64,000 nucleotides of DNA from Gemmatimonadota bacterium. GTDB lineage: Bacteria; Gemmatimonadota; Gemmatimonadetes; Gemmatimonadales; Gemmatimonadaceae. The stretch covers positions 248,001 through 312,000 of the forward strand of contig JAIUOB010000002.1 of assembly GCA_020161135.1 (NCBI GenBank), given 5' to 3'. Positions 43,803 to 53,175 of the stretch are shown here, in pieces; positions within the stretch are counted from its first letter, which is position 1; each line of letters starts with the position of its first letter. The notes under the pieces are model-generated. The model did not search any database, was not told where the DNA came from, and saw nothing but the letters and a program-made list of their open reading frames with translations. Both the position numbers and the translations under genes were made by a program.

Positions 43803-44855
43803 ATGCGTCGGACCCTCCTCCTGATCGGGGCACTGCTCGCCGCCCACCTCGCCCTCCTCACGATCACCCCGGCCGGTGCCACCGGCGCGGCGTCGGCCGA
43901 CGGCCTCGACGTCGGCATCGTGTTCGACGTGGGCGGTCGCGGCGACAAGTCCTTCAACGACGGCGCGTACCTCGGCGGCGTCCGCGCCGCGCGTGACCTC
44001 GGCGCGCGCATCACGTACATCGAGCCGGGCGAGGGTTCCGACCGCGAAGCGGGACTGCGCCTGCTGGCGGCCGAGGGGATGGATCTCGTCATCGGGGTGG
44101 GCTTCATCTTCACCGACGACGTGAACGTGCTCGCGCGTGAGTATCCCACCGTGCGCTTCGCCGACGTCGACTACGCCGTGTCGTTCGACAGCACCGGCGC
44201 GCCCATTCCCCTCGCCCCGAATCTCAAGGCGCTCAAGTTCCGCGAGGAGGAGGGGTCGTTCCTCGTCGGTGCACTCGCTGCGCTCGTGGGGAAGAGCAAG
44301 AAGGTGGGCTTCGTGGGCGGCATGGACATCGCGCTCATCCACAAGTTCGAAGCCGGCTATCGCGCCGGCGTGAAGCACGTCTGCCCCGACTGCCAGGTGC
44401 TCGTGGGCTACGCCGGCGTCACGCCGGAAGCGTTCCGCAATCCCGGCCGCGGCAAGGAGATGGCGCTCGCGATGTACAACCAGGGCGCCAACATCATCTT
44501 CCACGCCTCCGGCTCCACCGGCCTCGGCGTGTTCGAGGCCGCGCGCACCACCAACAAGCTCGCCATCGGGGTCGATGCCGATCAGTACAGCGAGGCGCCC
44601 GGGTTCGTGCTCACGAGCATGGTGAAGGGCATCGACGAGTCGGTGTACCAGGCCATCAAGGCGGTCAAGGAAGGACGCTTCACCGGCGGCGTGCAGCAGT
44701 TCGGGTTGGCCGAGAAGGGCGTGGGATACGTGTACGACGACAACAACCGCGCGCTCATCCCCGACGACGTGCGCGCACGCCTCGATGCACTCACGCAGGA
44801 CATCATCGCCGGCCGCATCACGGTGCCGTCGACTCGCGAGGCGGCGCCGAAATGA
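43803..44855 (+). CDS. BMP family substrate-binding protein (PnrA/NupN-like)
   Basis: A 350-residue periplasmic binding protein of the basic-membrane-protein family, which binds purine or other nucleosides for ABC import. After a signal region come DVGIVFDVGGRGDKSFNDGA, MDLVIGVGFIFTDDVNVLA, VGFVGGMDIALIHKFEAGY, NIIFHASGSTGLGVFEA and VLTSMVKGIDESVYQAI, which follow the BMP pattern through both lobes. Unlike many BMP proteins, no lipobox Cys is seen, so it may be soluble. The stop overlaps the ATPase start (ATGA). It heads the transporter operon. Confidence 0.9.
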   Translation: MRRTLLLIGALLAAHLALLTITPAGATGAASADGLDVGIVFDVGGRGDKSFNDGAYLGGVRAARDLGARITYIEPGEGSDREAGLRLLAAEGMDLVIGVGFIFTDDVNVLAREYPTVRFADVDYAVSFDSTGAPIPLAPNLKALKFREEEGSFLVGALAALVGKSKKVGFVGGMDIALIHKFEAGYRAGVKHVCPDCQVLVGYAGVTPEAFRNPGRGKEMALAMYNQGANIIFHASGSTGLGVFEAARTTNKLAIGVDADQYSEAPGFVLTSMVKGIDESVYQAIKAVKEGRFTGGVQQFGLAEKGVGYVYDDNNRALIPDDVRARLDALTQDIIAGRITVPSTREAAPK

Positions 44856-46417
44856 CCATGCCGGGTGCGAACGCCACGGGCTCCATCGCCGTGCGCATGC
44901 AGGGCGTGGTGAAGACCTTCGGCGGCGTCGTGGCCAATCGCGACGCGACGCTCGAGGTGCAGCGCGGCGAGATCCACGCGCTCGTGGGCGAGAACGGCGC
45001 CGGCAAGAGCACGCTGATGCGGGTGCTGAGTGGCATGTACGCCCCTGACGCCGGACGCGTGGAGGTGGGTGGCCGCGACGTGACGGGGTGGCGCACGCCG
45101 GCTGCCATCGCCGCCGGCGTGGGCATGGTGCACCAGCACTTCATGCTCGTTCCCACGCTCACCGTGGCCGAGAACGTGGTGCTGGGGCAGGAACCCACGA
45201 GCGGATGGCGCATCGACATCGCGAAGGCCGTGCGCGACGTGGAGGCGCTGTGTGCACGCACCGGGCTGCACGTGGACGCGCGCGCGACGGTGGCGGACCT
45301 GTCGGTGGGCGAGGCGCAGCGCGTCGAGATCCTCAAGGCGCTGCATCGCGGTGCCACCACGCTCATCCTCGACGAACCCACGGCAGTGCTCTCGCCGCCT
45401 GAAGTGCAGGAGCTGTGGGGCGTGCTGCGCGCACTGCGGGCCGCGGGTGGCACGGTCGTGCTCATCACCCACAAGCTCGACGAAGTGGTCGCCATCAGCG
45501 ACACGATCACCGTCATGCGGAGTGGCGCCACGGTTGCGCGCTTCGCGACGGCGGGCACGACGCCCCGCGACATCGCCCGCGCCATGGTCGGGCGCGACGT
45601 CGCGCTGCACCTCGAGAGTGCGCCGGGCGGCGACGCGACGAGCGCCGGCGCGGTGGGTGCGCATGCCGACGCAGCGCCTGCGTTGCGCGTCGAGCAGCTC
45701 ACGGTGCGCTCCGACCGCGGCACCGACGCCGTGCGCGATCTCTCCTTCGACGTGCGCCCGGGGGAGATCCTCGGCATTGCCGGCGTCGAGGGCAACGGAC
45801 AGACCGAGCTCCTCGAGGCCATCGCCGGACTGCGCGCAGCGGCGCACGGCCGCATTGCCCTCGGTGCGCGCGATCTCGCGGCGCTCGACGTGCGTGCCCG
45901 CGCCGACGCCGGGCTCTCGCACATCCCCGAGGACCGCCACCGTCGCGGCCTCGTGCTCGACTACTCCATCGCCGACAACCTCATCCTCGGGCGACAGCAT
46001 CACTTCGGCACACGCGGCGCACTCGACATGGCGCGCATTGCCGCGAACGCCGCCGAGCAGGTGAAGCGCTTCGACATCCGCCCGCCGGTCGCGACCCTGC
46101 CGGCCCGCGCGCTGTCGGGGGGCAACCAGCAGAAGATCGTCATTGCCCGCGAGATGGGACGTGCCTTCAGCGTGCTGCTGGCCGCCCAGCCCACGCGCGG
46201 CGTGGACGTGGGCGCCATCGAGTTCATCCACGCACAACTGCGCGCAGCGCGCGACGCCGGGAAGGCCATCCTCCTCGTGAGCGCCGATCTCACCGAAGTG
46301 CTGGCCCTCGCCGACCGCATCGCGGTCATGTATGGCGGACGCTTCGTGACCATCCGGCCCGCGTCGGCGTGCTCGGCGGAGATTCTCGGCCCCTTCATGA
46401 CGGGGGCCGCCGCATGA
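44852..46417 (+). CDS. Nucleoside ABC transporter ATP-binding protein, two ABC domains
   Basis: A 521-residue double ATPase of the NupA/RbsA type. Domain 1 has Walker A GENGAGKST, the signature LSVGEAQRVEILKAL and Walker B TLILDEPTAVLSPPE. Domain 2 has GVEGNGQTELLEAI in place of a standard Walker A, the signature LSGGNQQKIVIARE and AAQPTRGVDVGA. The degenerate second nucleotide site is normal for this group. The signature of domain 1 has Ala where LSVGEQQ is usual. It energises nucleoside uptake with the following two permeases. Coupled by ATGA to both neighbours. Confidence 0.94.
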   Translation: MTMPGANATGSIAVRMQGVVKTFGGVVANRDATLEVQRGEIHALVGENGAGKSTLMRVLSGMYAPDAGRVEVGGRDVTGWRTPAAIAAGVGMVHQHFMLVPTLTVAENVVLGQEPTSGWRIDIAKAVRDVEALCARTGLHVDARATVADLSVGEAQRVEILKALHRGATTLILDEPTAVLSPPEVQELWGVLRALRAAGGTVVLITHKLDEVVAISDTITVMRSGATVARFATAGTTPRDIARAMVGRDVALHLESAPGGDATSAGAVGAHADAAPALRVEQLTVRSDRGTDAVRDLSFDVRPGEILGIAGVEGNGQTELLEAIAGLRAAAHGRIALGARDLAALDVRARADAGLSHIPEDRHRRGLVLDYSIADNLILGRQHHFGTRGALDMARIAANAAEQVKRFDIRPPVATLPARALSGGNQQKIVIAREMGRAFSVLLAAQPTRGVDVGAIEFIHAQLRAARDAGKAILLVSADLTEVLALADRIAVMYGGRFVTIRPASACSAEILGPFMTGAAA

Positions 46418-47625
46418 GCGCACAGCCCGGGCAGCGTGACACCGCAACCGACGCGAGCGCCCGCACCACCGGCGAGATGCGCGCGCAGAGTGAAGCCCCG
46501 GCCGCACGGCAGCCGTCGGCAGTCTGGGATGCCGTGCTGCCGCCGCTGGTGGCGCTGTGCATCGCCGCCGTCGTGGGCGACCTGCTCATCCTCACCTTCG
46601 GCGAAGCGCCCGCCAACGTCTTCGCCCTGCTGGTGAAGGGCACGTGGGGCAACGCCTACGGCATCGGTCAGGTGCTGTACAAGACGACCACGCTCACCTG
46701 CACCGGGCTGGCGTTCGCGCTCGCCGCGCGCGCCGGACTGTTCAACGTGGGCGCTGAGGGGCAAGTGGCCGCGGGCGGCTTTGGTGCCGCGCTGGCCGGG
46801 CTGCTGCTGCCGGCCGGCACACCGGCGCTGCTCGCGGTGCCGCTCTGTTTGCTGGCGGCCATGAGCACCGGCGCGCTGGTGGGCGCCGTGCCCGGCGTGC
46901 TGCGCGCGCGCTTCGGGGCAAGCGAAGTCATCGTCACCATCATGCTCAACTTCGTGGTGCTCGCGCTGCTCAGTTGGCTCGTGAGCGCCAAGCTGCATGT
47001 GCCCGAGACGCTCCACACGCCCGCCATCAACGCCGGCACCCTCCCGCGCCTGGCGGAGTGGTTCCCCATGTTCCGCGGCAGCGCGGCCAACAGCGTGCTG
47101 CTGCTGGCCGTGTGCGCGGCGGTCGCGAGCTGGTGGTACCTGTTCCGCACGCGCGCCGGCTACGAGCTGCGCGCCGTGGGGCTGCAACCCGATGCGGCCG
47201 AGTACGGCGGCGTGCGCGTGCCCATGGTGCTGGGCGTGACCATGGCGCTGTCGGGGGCGCTGGCCGGCCTCGGGGGCGTCAACTTCGTGCTCGGCTACAA
47301 GGGCTACTACGAAGACGGCTTCGCCGGCGGCGCCGGCTTCCTGGGGATCGCCGTCGCACTCGTGGGGCGCAATCACCCCATCGGCATCATCGGCTCGGCG
47401 CTGCTCTTCGCGACGCTGTCGCAGGGCGGGCTCGCGGTGAACGCCATCGTGCCCAAGCAGCTCACGGACATCCTCACCGCGGTGGTCATTCTCGCGGTGG
47501 CTACGGCCGTGCCCGAAGTGCGTCGCCAGCTTCGCGCGGCCGCGGCGGGCGTGCTGGCCACCGCGACGGCTGCGCGGCAGCGCGCGAATCGCGCCGGCAA
47601 CGACGTGCGGGGGGCCGGCGCATGA
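46414..47625 (+). CDS. Nucleoside ABC transporter permease (NupB/YufP-like)
   Basis: A 403-residue permease with about eight to ten helices in the BPD_transp_2 family. Typical regions: TLTCTGLAFALAARAGLFNVGAEGQ, GASEVIVTIMLNFVVL (the coupling loop to the ATPase), ELRAVGLQPDAAEYGGVRV and GGAGFLGIAVALVGRNHPIG. The N-terminal tail of about 35 residues is polar and cytosolic. Starts as ATGA with the ATPase gene and ends as ATGA with the second permease, so it is made in step with both. Confidence 0.93.
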   Translation: MSAQPGQRDTATDASARTTGEMRAQSEAPAARQPSAVWDAVLPPLVALCIAAVVGDLLILTFGEAPANVFALLVKGTWGNAYGIGQVLYKTTTLTCTGLAFALAARAGLFNVGAEGQVAAGGFGAALAGLLLPAGTPALLAVPLCLLAAMSTGALVGAVPGVLRARFGASEVIVTIMLNFVVLALLSWLVSAKLHVPETLHTPAINAGTLPRLAEWFPMFRGSAANSVLLLAVCAAVASWWYLFRTRAGYELRAVGLQPDAAEYGGVRVPMVLGVTMALSGALAGLGGVNFVLGYKGYYEDGFAGGAGFLGIAVALVGRNHPIGIIGSALLFATLSQGGLAVNAIVPKQLTDILTAVVILAVATAVPEVRRQLRAAAAGVLATATAARQRANRAGNDVRGAGA

Positions 47626-48500
47626 TGCTCCTCGCCATGCTGCTGCAGGCCATTCGCATCGCCGTGCCGTACCTGCTGGCGGCGGCGGGCGGCGTGATGA
47701 GCGAACGCATCGGCGTCATCGCGCTGTGGCTCGAGGGGATGATGCTCTCCGGTGCGTTCGGGGCGGCGCTGGGCAGTCACTACACCGGCTCGGCGTGGGG
47801 CGGCCTCGTGGGCGCGCTGGTCGCGGGCGCGATCGTCACGAGCGTGCTCGCCGTGGCCACGCTGCGCTTCAAGGCCAACCAGGTGGTCGTGGGCGTGGCG
47901 GTGAACCTGCTCGTGGTGGCCGGGACGCGCTTCTTCCTGCGACTCGTCTTCGACAGCGCCAGCAACTCGCCGCGCGTGCCCGGGTTCGGCGGCGAGGGCG
48001 CGTCGTACGCGATGCTCGCGAGCTTCATGAACCCGGTGGTGTGGATCGGGCTCGTCGCCCTCCCGGCCCTCGGCTGGCTGCTGTCGTCCACGCCGTTCGG
48101 GCTCCGCGCACGCGCCGTCGGGGAGAAGCCCGAGGCGGCCGCGTCGCTCGGGGTGTCGGTCACTGGCCTGCGCGTGCGCGGCCTGTTCCTCGCCGGGGCG
48201 CTCGCGAGCCTGGGCGGTGCCTACCTCGCGCTCGACCAGCACCAGTTCACCGACGGCATGACGGCCGGGCGCGGCTTCATCGCGCTGGCCGCGGTCATCT
48301 TCGGCCGCTGGCAGCCCGTGCGTGTGGCGGTGGCGTGTCTCCTGTTTGCCGGCGCCGAGACGTTGCAGATCCAGTTGCAGGGGACGCAGGCCATTCCCAG
48401 CCAGTTCGTCGAGATGATCCCGTACGTGCTCACCATCGTGGCGCTGGCCGGTGTGGTCGGTCGCAGCGTGGCCCCTGCGGCGCTCGGAAAGACGGAGTGA
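47622..48500 (+). CDS. Nucleoside ABC transporter permease (NupC/YufQ-like)
   Basis: A 292-residue second permease of the same family. Helices alternate with conserved loops: VPYLLAAAGGVMSERIGVI (substrate-path helix), LEGMMLSGAFGAAL, RFKANQVVVGVAVNLLV and GEKPEAAASLGVSVTGLRVR (coupling loop), then GGAYLALDQHQFTDGMTAGRG and GFIALAAVIFGRWQP. The pair of permeases forms the channel with the BMP protein and ATPase. It is coupled by ATGA upstream and by GTGA to the MFS gene downstream. Confidence 0.93.
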   Translation: MMLLAMLLQAIRIAVPYLLAAAGGVMSERIGVIALWLEGMMLSGAFGAALGSHYTGSAWGGLVGALVAGAIVTSVLAVATLRFKANQVVVGVAVNLLVVAGTRFFLRLVFDSASNSPRVPGFGGEGASYAMLASFMNPVVWIGLVALPALGWLLSSTPFGLRARAVGEKPEAAASLGVSVTGLRVRGLFLAGALASLGGAYLALDQHQFTDGMTAGRGFIALAAVIFGRWQPVRVAVACLLFAGAETLQIQLQGTQAIPSQFVEMIPYVLTIVALAGVVGRSVAPAALGKTE

Positions 48501-49762
48501 GCACACCGGCAGGCACACCGACTGGCACACCGGCTGGCCCCCCGTCGACCGCCGGCGACGGCGCGGCCGACAATCGCACGGTCTTCGCGAAGCTCGTCAT
48601 TCTCATGATCACGGCATTCATCGACATGCTCGGCATGTTGATGATCCTGCCGCTGCTCCCGTTCTACGCGAAGAACCTTGGCGCGGACGGACTGGTCGTG
48701 GGCCTGCTGGTGAGTTCGTTCAGCGTGGCGCAACTGCTCAGCGCGCCGGTGTGGGGGCGCTTCAGCGATCGCTACGGGCGGCGCCCGGCGCTCATGGTCG
48801 GGTTGGGTGCCAGTGCGATCGCCTATGTGGTGTTCGCGTTCTCCAACTCGCTGTGGCTGCTGTTCCTGTCACGCATCGTGCAGGGTGCAGGCGGTGGCAC
48901 CGTGAGTGTCATCCAGGCCTACGTGGCCGACGCCACGAAGCCCGAGGATCGCGCCAAGACGCTGGGCTGGTTGTCGGCCGCCACCAACGCGGGTGTGGCG
49001 CTGGGGCCCGTGCTGGGCAGTTGGATGCAGCACTTCGGCCCGCACACACCGGGGCTCGTGGCAGCGGTGCTGTGCCTGCTCAACATGTCGTTCGCCTGGC
49101 GCTACCTGAGCGAGTCACGCGTGGCCGGCAGCGATGCCACCAAGGCCAAGCCGCGGGGCAGTCGCGAGACCGTGTTCCGGGTGCTCAGTCACCCCAGCGA
49201 ACCCGCGTCGCGTCTCGTGCTCATCTACGCGATCTCCATCGGCGCCTTCCAGGGCACGACCGCAATTCTGGCGCTGTTCCTCGCCTGGCGCTTCAAGGTC
49301 ACGGCCGACACCATCGGCTACTTCTTCATGTACATGGGCACGCTCAGCGTGGTGGTGCGCGCGCTGCTGCTGGGCAAGTTCGTCGACCGCATCGGCGAGC
49401 CGCGCCTGTCGCGTGCAGGGCTGGTGCTGCTCGCGGTGGGCCTCACGGGCGTATCGCTGTCGCGCGACTACGTGACACTGGCGCTGGCGGTCGGCCTGCT
49501 GCCGCTGGGCACCGCGTTCACCTTTCCGTGCGTGACCGCCATGCTGTCGCGCGTGGTGAGCAGCAGCGAGCGCGGGCTCTACATGGGCGTGCAGCAGACG
49601 TACGGCGGCATCACGCGGGTCGCGTTCCCCATCATCCTCGGCGCGGCGTTCCAGTTCCTTGGCGAGCAGACGCCGTTCTGGATCAGCGCGACGCTGGTGC
49701 TCAGCACGCTGCTCATGGGGCGTGACCTCGAGCGGTATGCACCACGGGCGCTCAAGAGCTGA
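48497..49762 (+). CDS. MFS transporter (TCR/Tet-like)
   Basis: A 421-residue 12-helix major facilitator. Loop 2-3 has GRFSDRYGRRPALMVG, the MFS motif A; LFLSRIVQGAGGGTVSVIQA is helix 4 and its motif B region; and NAGVALGPVLGSWM resembles the drug-exporter antiporter motif C. The N-terminus is a Thr/Pro-rich cytosolic tail of about 25 residues. The GTG start overlaps the NupC stop (GTGA), so it belongs to the nucleoside operon. It could export a nucleoside analogue or metabolite; substrate inferred only from context. Confidence 0.9.
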   Translation: MSTPAGTPTGTPAGPPSTAGDGAADNRTVFAKLVILMITAFIDMLGMLMILPLLPFYAKNLGADGLVVGLLVSSFSVAQLLSAPVWGRFSDRYGRRPALMVGLGASAIAYVVFAFSNSLWLLFLSRIVQGAGGGTVSVIQAYVADATKPEDRAKTLGWLSAATNAGVALGPVLGSWMQHFGPHTPGLVAAVLCLLNMSFAWRYLSESRVAGSDATKAKPRGSRETVFRVLSHPSEPASRLVLIYAISIGAFQGTTAILALFLAWRFKVTADTIGYFFMYMGTLSVVVRALLLGKFVDRIGEPRLSRAGLVLLAVGLTGVSLSRDYVTLALAVGLLPLGTAFTFPCVTAMLSRVVSSSERGLYMGVQQTYGGITRVAFPIILGAAFQFLGEQTPFWISATLVLSTLLMGRDLERYAPRALKS

Positions 49763-49801
49763 GGCCGTCGCCGGCCGGGCGTAGGGCATGGAACTGCCTC
49801 A

Positions 49802-49825
49802 CGCGAAGGCGCGAAGACGCGAAGG
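49802..49825. repeat. Heptad-like repeat CGCGAAGGCGCGAAGACGCGAAGG
   Basis: Three tandem units of about 8 bases (CGCGAAGG, CGCGAAGA, CGCGAAGG) lie in the 67-base gap between convergent genes. It is similar to GCGGAGGCGCGGAG near 35.8 kb, with G to A changes. Probably a member of a dispersed intergenic repeat family. Confidence 0.55.
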
Positions 49826-49829
49826 AAGA

Positions 49830-51062
49830 CTACGGGGTTACGCTCGCCACCACCCGCCAGATCTCTCCCGTCCCCGTCGCCACGTACAGGCTGCCATCGG
49901 GCGCCAGGGTGAGCGCGCGCACGCGCACGTTGGGGAGCGGGGCCTGCACCACAGCGCGCGCCGCGCCCGCGCTGTCGAGCTGCAGCAGCACGAGGCGCGG
50001 TGCCGCCATGATGCCCACGGCCAGCCGCCCGTTCCACGCGCCCCACTGCGCCCCACGCACGAACTCCGCGGGACCCATGCCCTGCGACGCACCGTTGTTG
50101 GTCCACGCGGGGCGCATCGCGTTCGGGAAGCGCCCGACGTCGGTCATGGGCATCGTCGTCGCGTTGCCCGCATAGCCGCAGTACCCGTCCGGACAGCTCA
50201 GCGACGGCCTCTGCTGCGGATCCCAGCCCGCGTTGCCGCCGTTCACCAGCGCCGTCACCTCATCGCTGTGGTTGGGTCCGTGCTCGGCTACGTACGGCTG
50301 CCCTGACCCCGGACGAAACGCCACGCCCTGCACGTTCCGATGCCCGTACGTGAATATGCGGGCGTCGAAGCCCGCCGGCGGCGCATTGCCGGGCGCGGGC
50401 AGGCCGGCGCTCGTGAGGCGCAGCACCTTGCCGCCCAACCGTGTCGGATGCTGCGGCAGCGTGGGGTTGTGGTTGTCTCCCGTCGTCACGTACAGCAGGC
50501 CGTCGGGACCGAAGCGGAGACGCCCGCCACTGTGTGCCCCCGCACCGCCCACACCGTTCCCCTGATCCTTGAACGGAATGTCGGTGACGATGTCCGTGCG
50601 ACCACTCGCCTGCGTGTAGCCGGCGTCGACGACGAGACGCACCACGCGATTGGTGCGCGGCGTGCTCGCCGATGAGAGCATGTACACGTACACCGTGCGG
50701 TTGCTCGCGAACTGCGGATCGAGCGCGACGCCATGCACGCCGCTCTGCCCCACACACACGAGGTCCGGCGCCACGAGCGCCGCGCCCGCGGTGCCGAAGA
50801 GGCGCACCACGCTGCCGTCGGCACGGCGCACGGAGAGGCCGCGACATTTCTCGGTGTAGAACATCGCCCCGTCGGGCGCGACCGCGATGTCCCACGGCTC
50901 GGCCAGGCCCTGCAGGACCACCGTCCACGTGAGCGTCGGCACCGCGGCGGTTTGCGTGGTCGTGTCCGGGGTGACGGGGGTCTCGACCACCGGGTCGTTC
51001 CCATTGCCCGAGCACGCCACGAGCAGGCTCAGCGCTATCGACGAGACGTGAGTGTGGTTCAT
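49830..51062 (-). CDS. PQQ-dependent sugar dehydrogenase-like lipoprotein (GSDH family)
   Basis: A 410-residue lipoprotein (signal ends SLLVAC, then SGNGND). The body is a six-bladed quinoprotein-type propeller of the glucose/sorbosone dehydrogenase family: LAEPWDIAVAPDGAMFYTEK, SGVHGVALDPQFASNRTVYV, GAHSGGRLRFGPDGLLYVTT, TYGHRNVQGVAFRPGSG, VAEHGPNHSDEVTALVNGGN and GSLYVATGTGEIWRV. The Gly-Asp-Asn-His and Arg-Asn-Val-Gln-Gly segments are those that bind PQQ and Ca2+ in family members. Probably an exported sugar or aldose oxidase. Whether PQQ is made cannot be judged here. Confidence 0.9.
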   Translation of the reverse strand: MNHTHVSSIALSLLVACSGNGNDPVVETPVTPDTTTQTAAVPTLTWTVVLQGLAEPWDIAVAPDGAMFYTEKCRGLSVRRADGSVVRLFGTAGAALVAPDLVCVGQSGVHGVALDPQFASNRTVYVYMLSSASTPRTNRVVRLVVDAGYTQASGRTDIVTDIPFKDQGNGVGGAGAHSGGRLRFGPDGLLYVTTGDNHNPTLPQHPTRLGGKVLRLTSAGLPAPGNAPPAGFDARIFTYGHRNVQGVAFRPGSGQPYVAEHGPNHSDEVTALVNGGNAGWDPQQRPSLSCPDGYCGYAGNATTMPMTDVGRFPNAMRPAWTNNGASQGMGPAEFVRGAQWGAWNGRLAVGIMAAPRLVLLQLDSAGAARAVVQAPLPNVRVRALTLAPDGSLYVATGTGEIWRVVASVTP

Positions 51063-51130
51063 GTGCGTGGTACGCGCGACGCGGCGCTCACGTTCCGCGC
51101 ACTCCGTGGCAGCGCAGTTGGCGCGTCGCG

Positions 51131-53143
51131 TCAGCCGAACATCGCCCCCGCGTCTGCCGGCGCGAGCCCGACATCCACCGACTCGTCGCCGCCATGCTGC
51201 CGGCGTACCATGCCGGCGTACAGTCCACCGGTGGCCGTGAGTGATTCGTGCGTCCCTTGCTCGACCACGCGGCCGTCCTGCATGAGCAGGATCAGGTCGG
51301 CCGACCGCACCGTGCTCAGCCGATGCGCGATGATGAACGTCGTGCGGCCGGCCACGAGGTCGCCCAGTGACGCCTGGATGAGCTGCTCGCTCTCGGTGTC
51401 GAGGTTGCTCGTGGCCTCGTCGAGAATCAGGAGCTGCGGGTCGGCGAGAATTGCGCGCGCGATGGCCAGCCGCTGCTTCTGTCCGCCGGACAGCTTGACG
51501 CCTCGCTCGCCGACGATGGTCTCGTACCCCTCCACCAGCCGCTCGATGAACTCGTGCGCATTCGCGCGCCGCGCCGCCTGCTCCACCTCGGCCATCGTCG
51601 CATCGTGGCGACCGTAGGCGATGTTGTCGCGGATCGACCCGTCGAACAGGAACACGTCCTGCTGCACGATCGCGAGGCGTGACCGATAGCTCGCCAGCCG
51701 CATCTGCCGCAGGTCGATGCCGTTGACGAGAATGCGCCCGGTGGTGGGGTCGTGGAAGCGCGCGACCAGGTCGGTGACCGTCGTCTTGCCCGCGCCACTG
51801 CGCCCCACGAGCGCCACGACCGTGCCGCCGGCAATGTCGAGCGCGAGGTCATGCAACACCGGCACGCCCTCGCGGTACGCAAAGCCCACCTGCTCGAACT
51901 GGATGCGATCGAAGCGCACCGGGGCGTCGACGGCGCCGGGCACATCGGGCTTGTCGGGCGCCATCGCGAGCACCTCGAACACGCGCTCCATGGCCGCCAG
52001 CGCACGCTGCATCTCGCTGAAGCCGTTCACGATGTTCCAGACGGGGCCCATGAGCAGGAACGTGTACCACTGGAAGGCGAAGATGTCGCCCACCGTGGCC
52101 CGCCCGTCGAGCGCGAGGTGGCCACCGTACCAGACAATGACCACGTTCACGATGGCGATGAGCAGCCCCCAGCTCGTCCACAACCACAGTTCGCGCCGCC
52201 CGGCGAACAGCTCCTTCCGCAGCACGGTGTGGCGCCCCTGCATGTAGGCGAGCAGTTCGCGCACCTCCTGCCGGAACGCGCGCACCACGCGAATGCCGCT
52301 GAACGCCTCGCCCACGCGCCCGTCGATGAGCTCGACGTCCTTGCGCACCACGCGATACACCGGACGGATGCGCTTCGCGAAGGTGAAGCTCATGAACATC
52401 GCGCCGGGGATGACCGCGAGGGCCGTGAGCGTGAGCCGCCAGTTGAGCGTGAACAGCACGCCCATGGCGATGAGCAGCTTGGCCACGGAGATCGACGGCG
52501 AGATGATCGCCATCTGCAGCAGTCCGCTCGTCGTCTCCACGTCACCGCTCAGGCGCGACAGCAAGCCGCCGGTCTTCATGTCCCACAACCTGGACAGCGG
52601 CAGGTGCAGGAACCGGTCGAAGATCGCGCGGCGCAACGACAGGATGACGCGCACATTGAGGATGCGCTGCGTGTAGTCCTTGGCCACCGTGATGCCCGCC
52701 GACGCGACCACGAGCGTGAGGAACAGCGCGCCCGCGACATTCAGGCGCCACACCCGCTCGGCACGCGGCAGCTCGACCAGCAGCACCTTGTCGACGATCC
52801 ACCGCATGAAGAGCGGCTCCACCGACTGCGCCAACGCCGAGAGCAGCGCGAGCCCCGCCACCGCCAGCAGCCGCCCGCGATGCGGGCGAAGCCAGCGGAG
52901 ATAGTCGCGCAGGTAGTCGCCGCGCTTGCCCGTCAGCAGCCCGTCCCGCACGCGCCGCAGCCGGTGCCACACCCCGCGCGGTGCCGGCGACGCCGCGTCC
53001 CCAGCGGCCGGCGCACCCTTCCCGTCGCGATCGGGATCACCCAACGTCCCTGCGTGATACTGTCGCACGAACTCGCGATAGCGCTGCTTCGACGAACCCG
53101 GCGCACCCGGGCGGCCGGAGGAACCGGTGCTGTCGCTGGCCAT
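51131..53143 (-). CDS. ABC exporter, fused permease-ATPase (MsbA/LmrA-like)
   Basis: A 670-residue type IV ABC half-transporter. A polar N-terminal tail of about 85 residues precedes six membrane helices (residues about 95-390). The ATPase has Walker A GRSGAGKTT, Q-loop QQDVFLFDGSIRDNIAYG, signature LSGGQKQRLAIARAI, Walker B LLILDEATSNLD and the His switch in IIAHRLSTV. It probably works as a homodimer exporting lipids, drugs or peptides. ATG at 53143; a GTG at 52972 would remove the tail. The divergent malQ starts only 33 bases away, so either the promoters overlap or the true start is further in. Confidence 0.93.
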   Translation of the reverse strand: MASDSTGSSGRPGAPGSSKQRYREFVRQYHAGTLGDPDRDGKGAPAAGDAASPAPRGVWHRLRRVRDGLLTGKRGDYLRDYLRWLRPHRGRLLAVAGLALLSALAQSVEPLFMRWIVDKVLLVELPRAERVWRLNVAGALFLTLVVASAGITVAKDYTQRILNVRVILSLRRAIFDRFLHLPLSRLWDMKTGGLLSRLSGDVETTSGLLQMAIISPSISVAKLLIAMGVLFTLNWRLTLTALAVIPGAMFMSFTFAKRIRPVYRVVRKDVELIDGRVGEAFSGIRVVRAFRQEVRELLAYMQGRHTVLRKELFAGRRELWLWTSWGLLIAIVNVVIVWYGGHLALDGRATVGDIFAFQWYTFLLMGPVWNIVNGFSEMQRALAAMERVFEVLAMAPDKPDVPGAVDAPVRFDRIQFEQVGFAYREGVPVLHDLALDIAGGTVVALVGRSGAGKTTVTDLVARFHDPTTGRILVNGIDLRQMRLASYRSRLAIVQQDVFLFDGSIRDNIAYGRHDATMAEVEQAARRANAHEFIERLVEGYETIVGERGVKLSGGQKQRLAIARAILADPQLLILDEATSNLDTESEQLIQASLGDLVAGRTTFIIAHRLSTVRSADLILLMQDGRVVEQGTHESLTATGGLYAGMVRRQHGGDESVDVGLAPADAGAMFG

Positions 53144-53175
53144 GCACAAGCCTACTGCCCTGACCTCCGTTCCAC

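Noticed and set aside
44852-46417. Broken second ATPase site in the nucleoside ABC protein as evidence of a defect
   Set aside because: A degenerate Walker A (GVEGNGQTE) and AAQPTRG in place of the usual Walker B Glu are normal for this ABC group.
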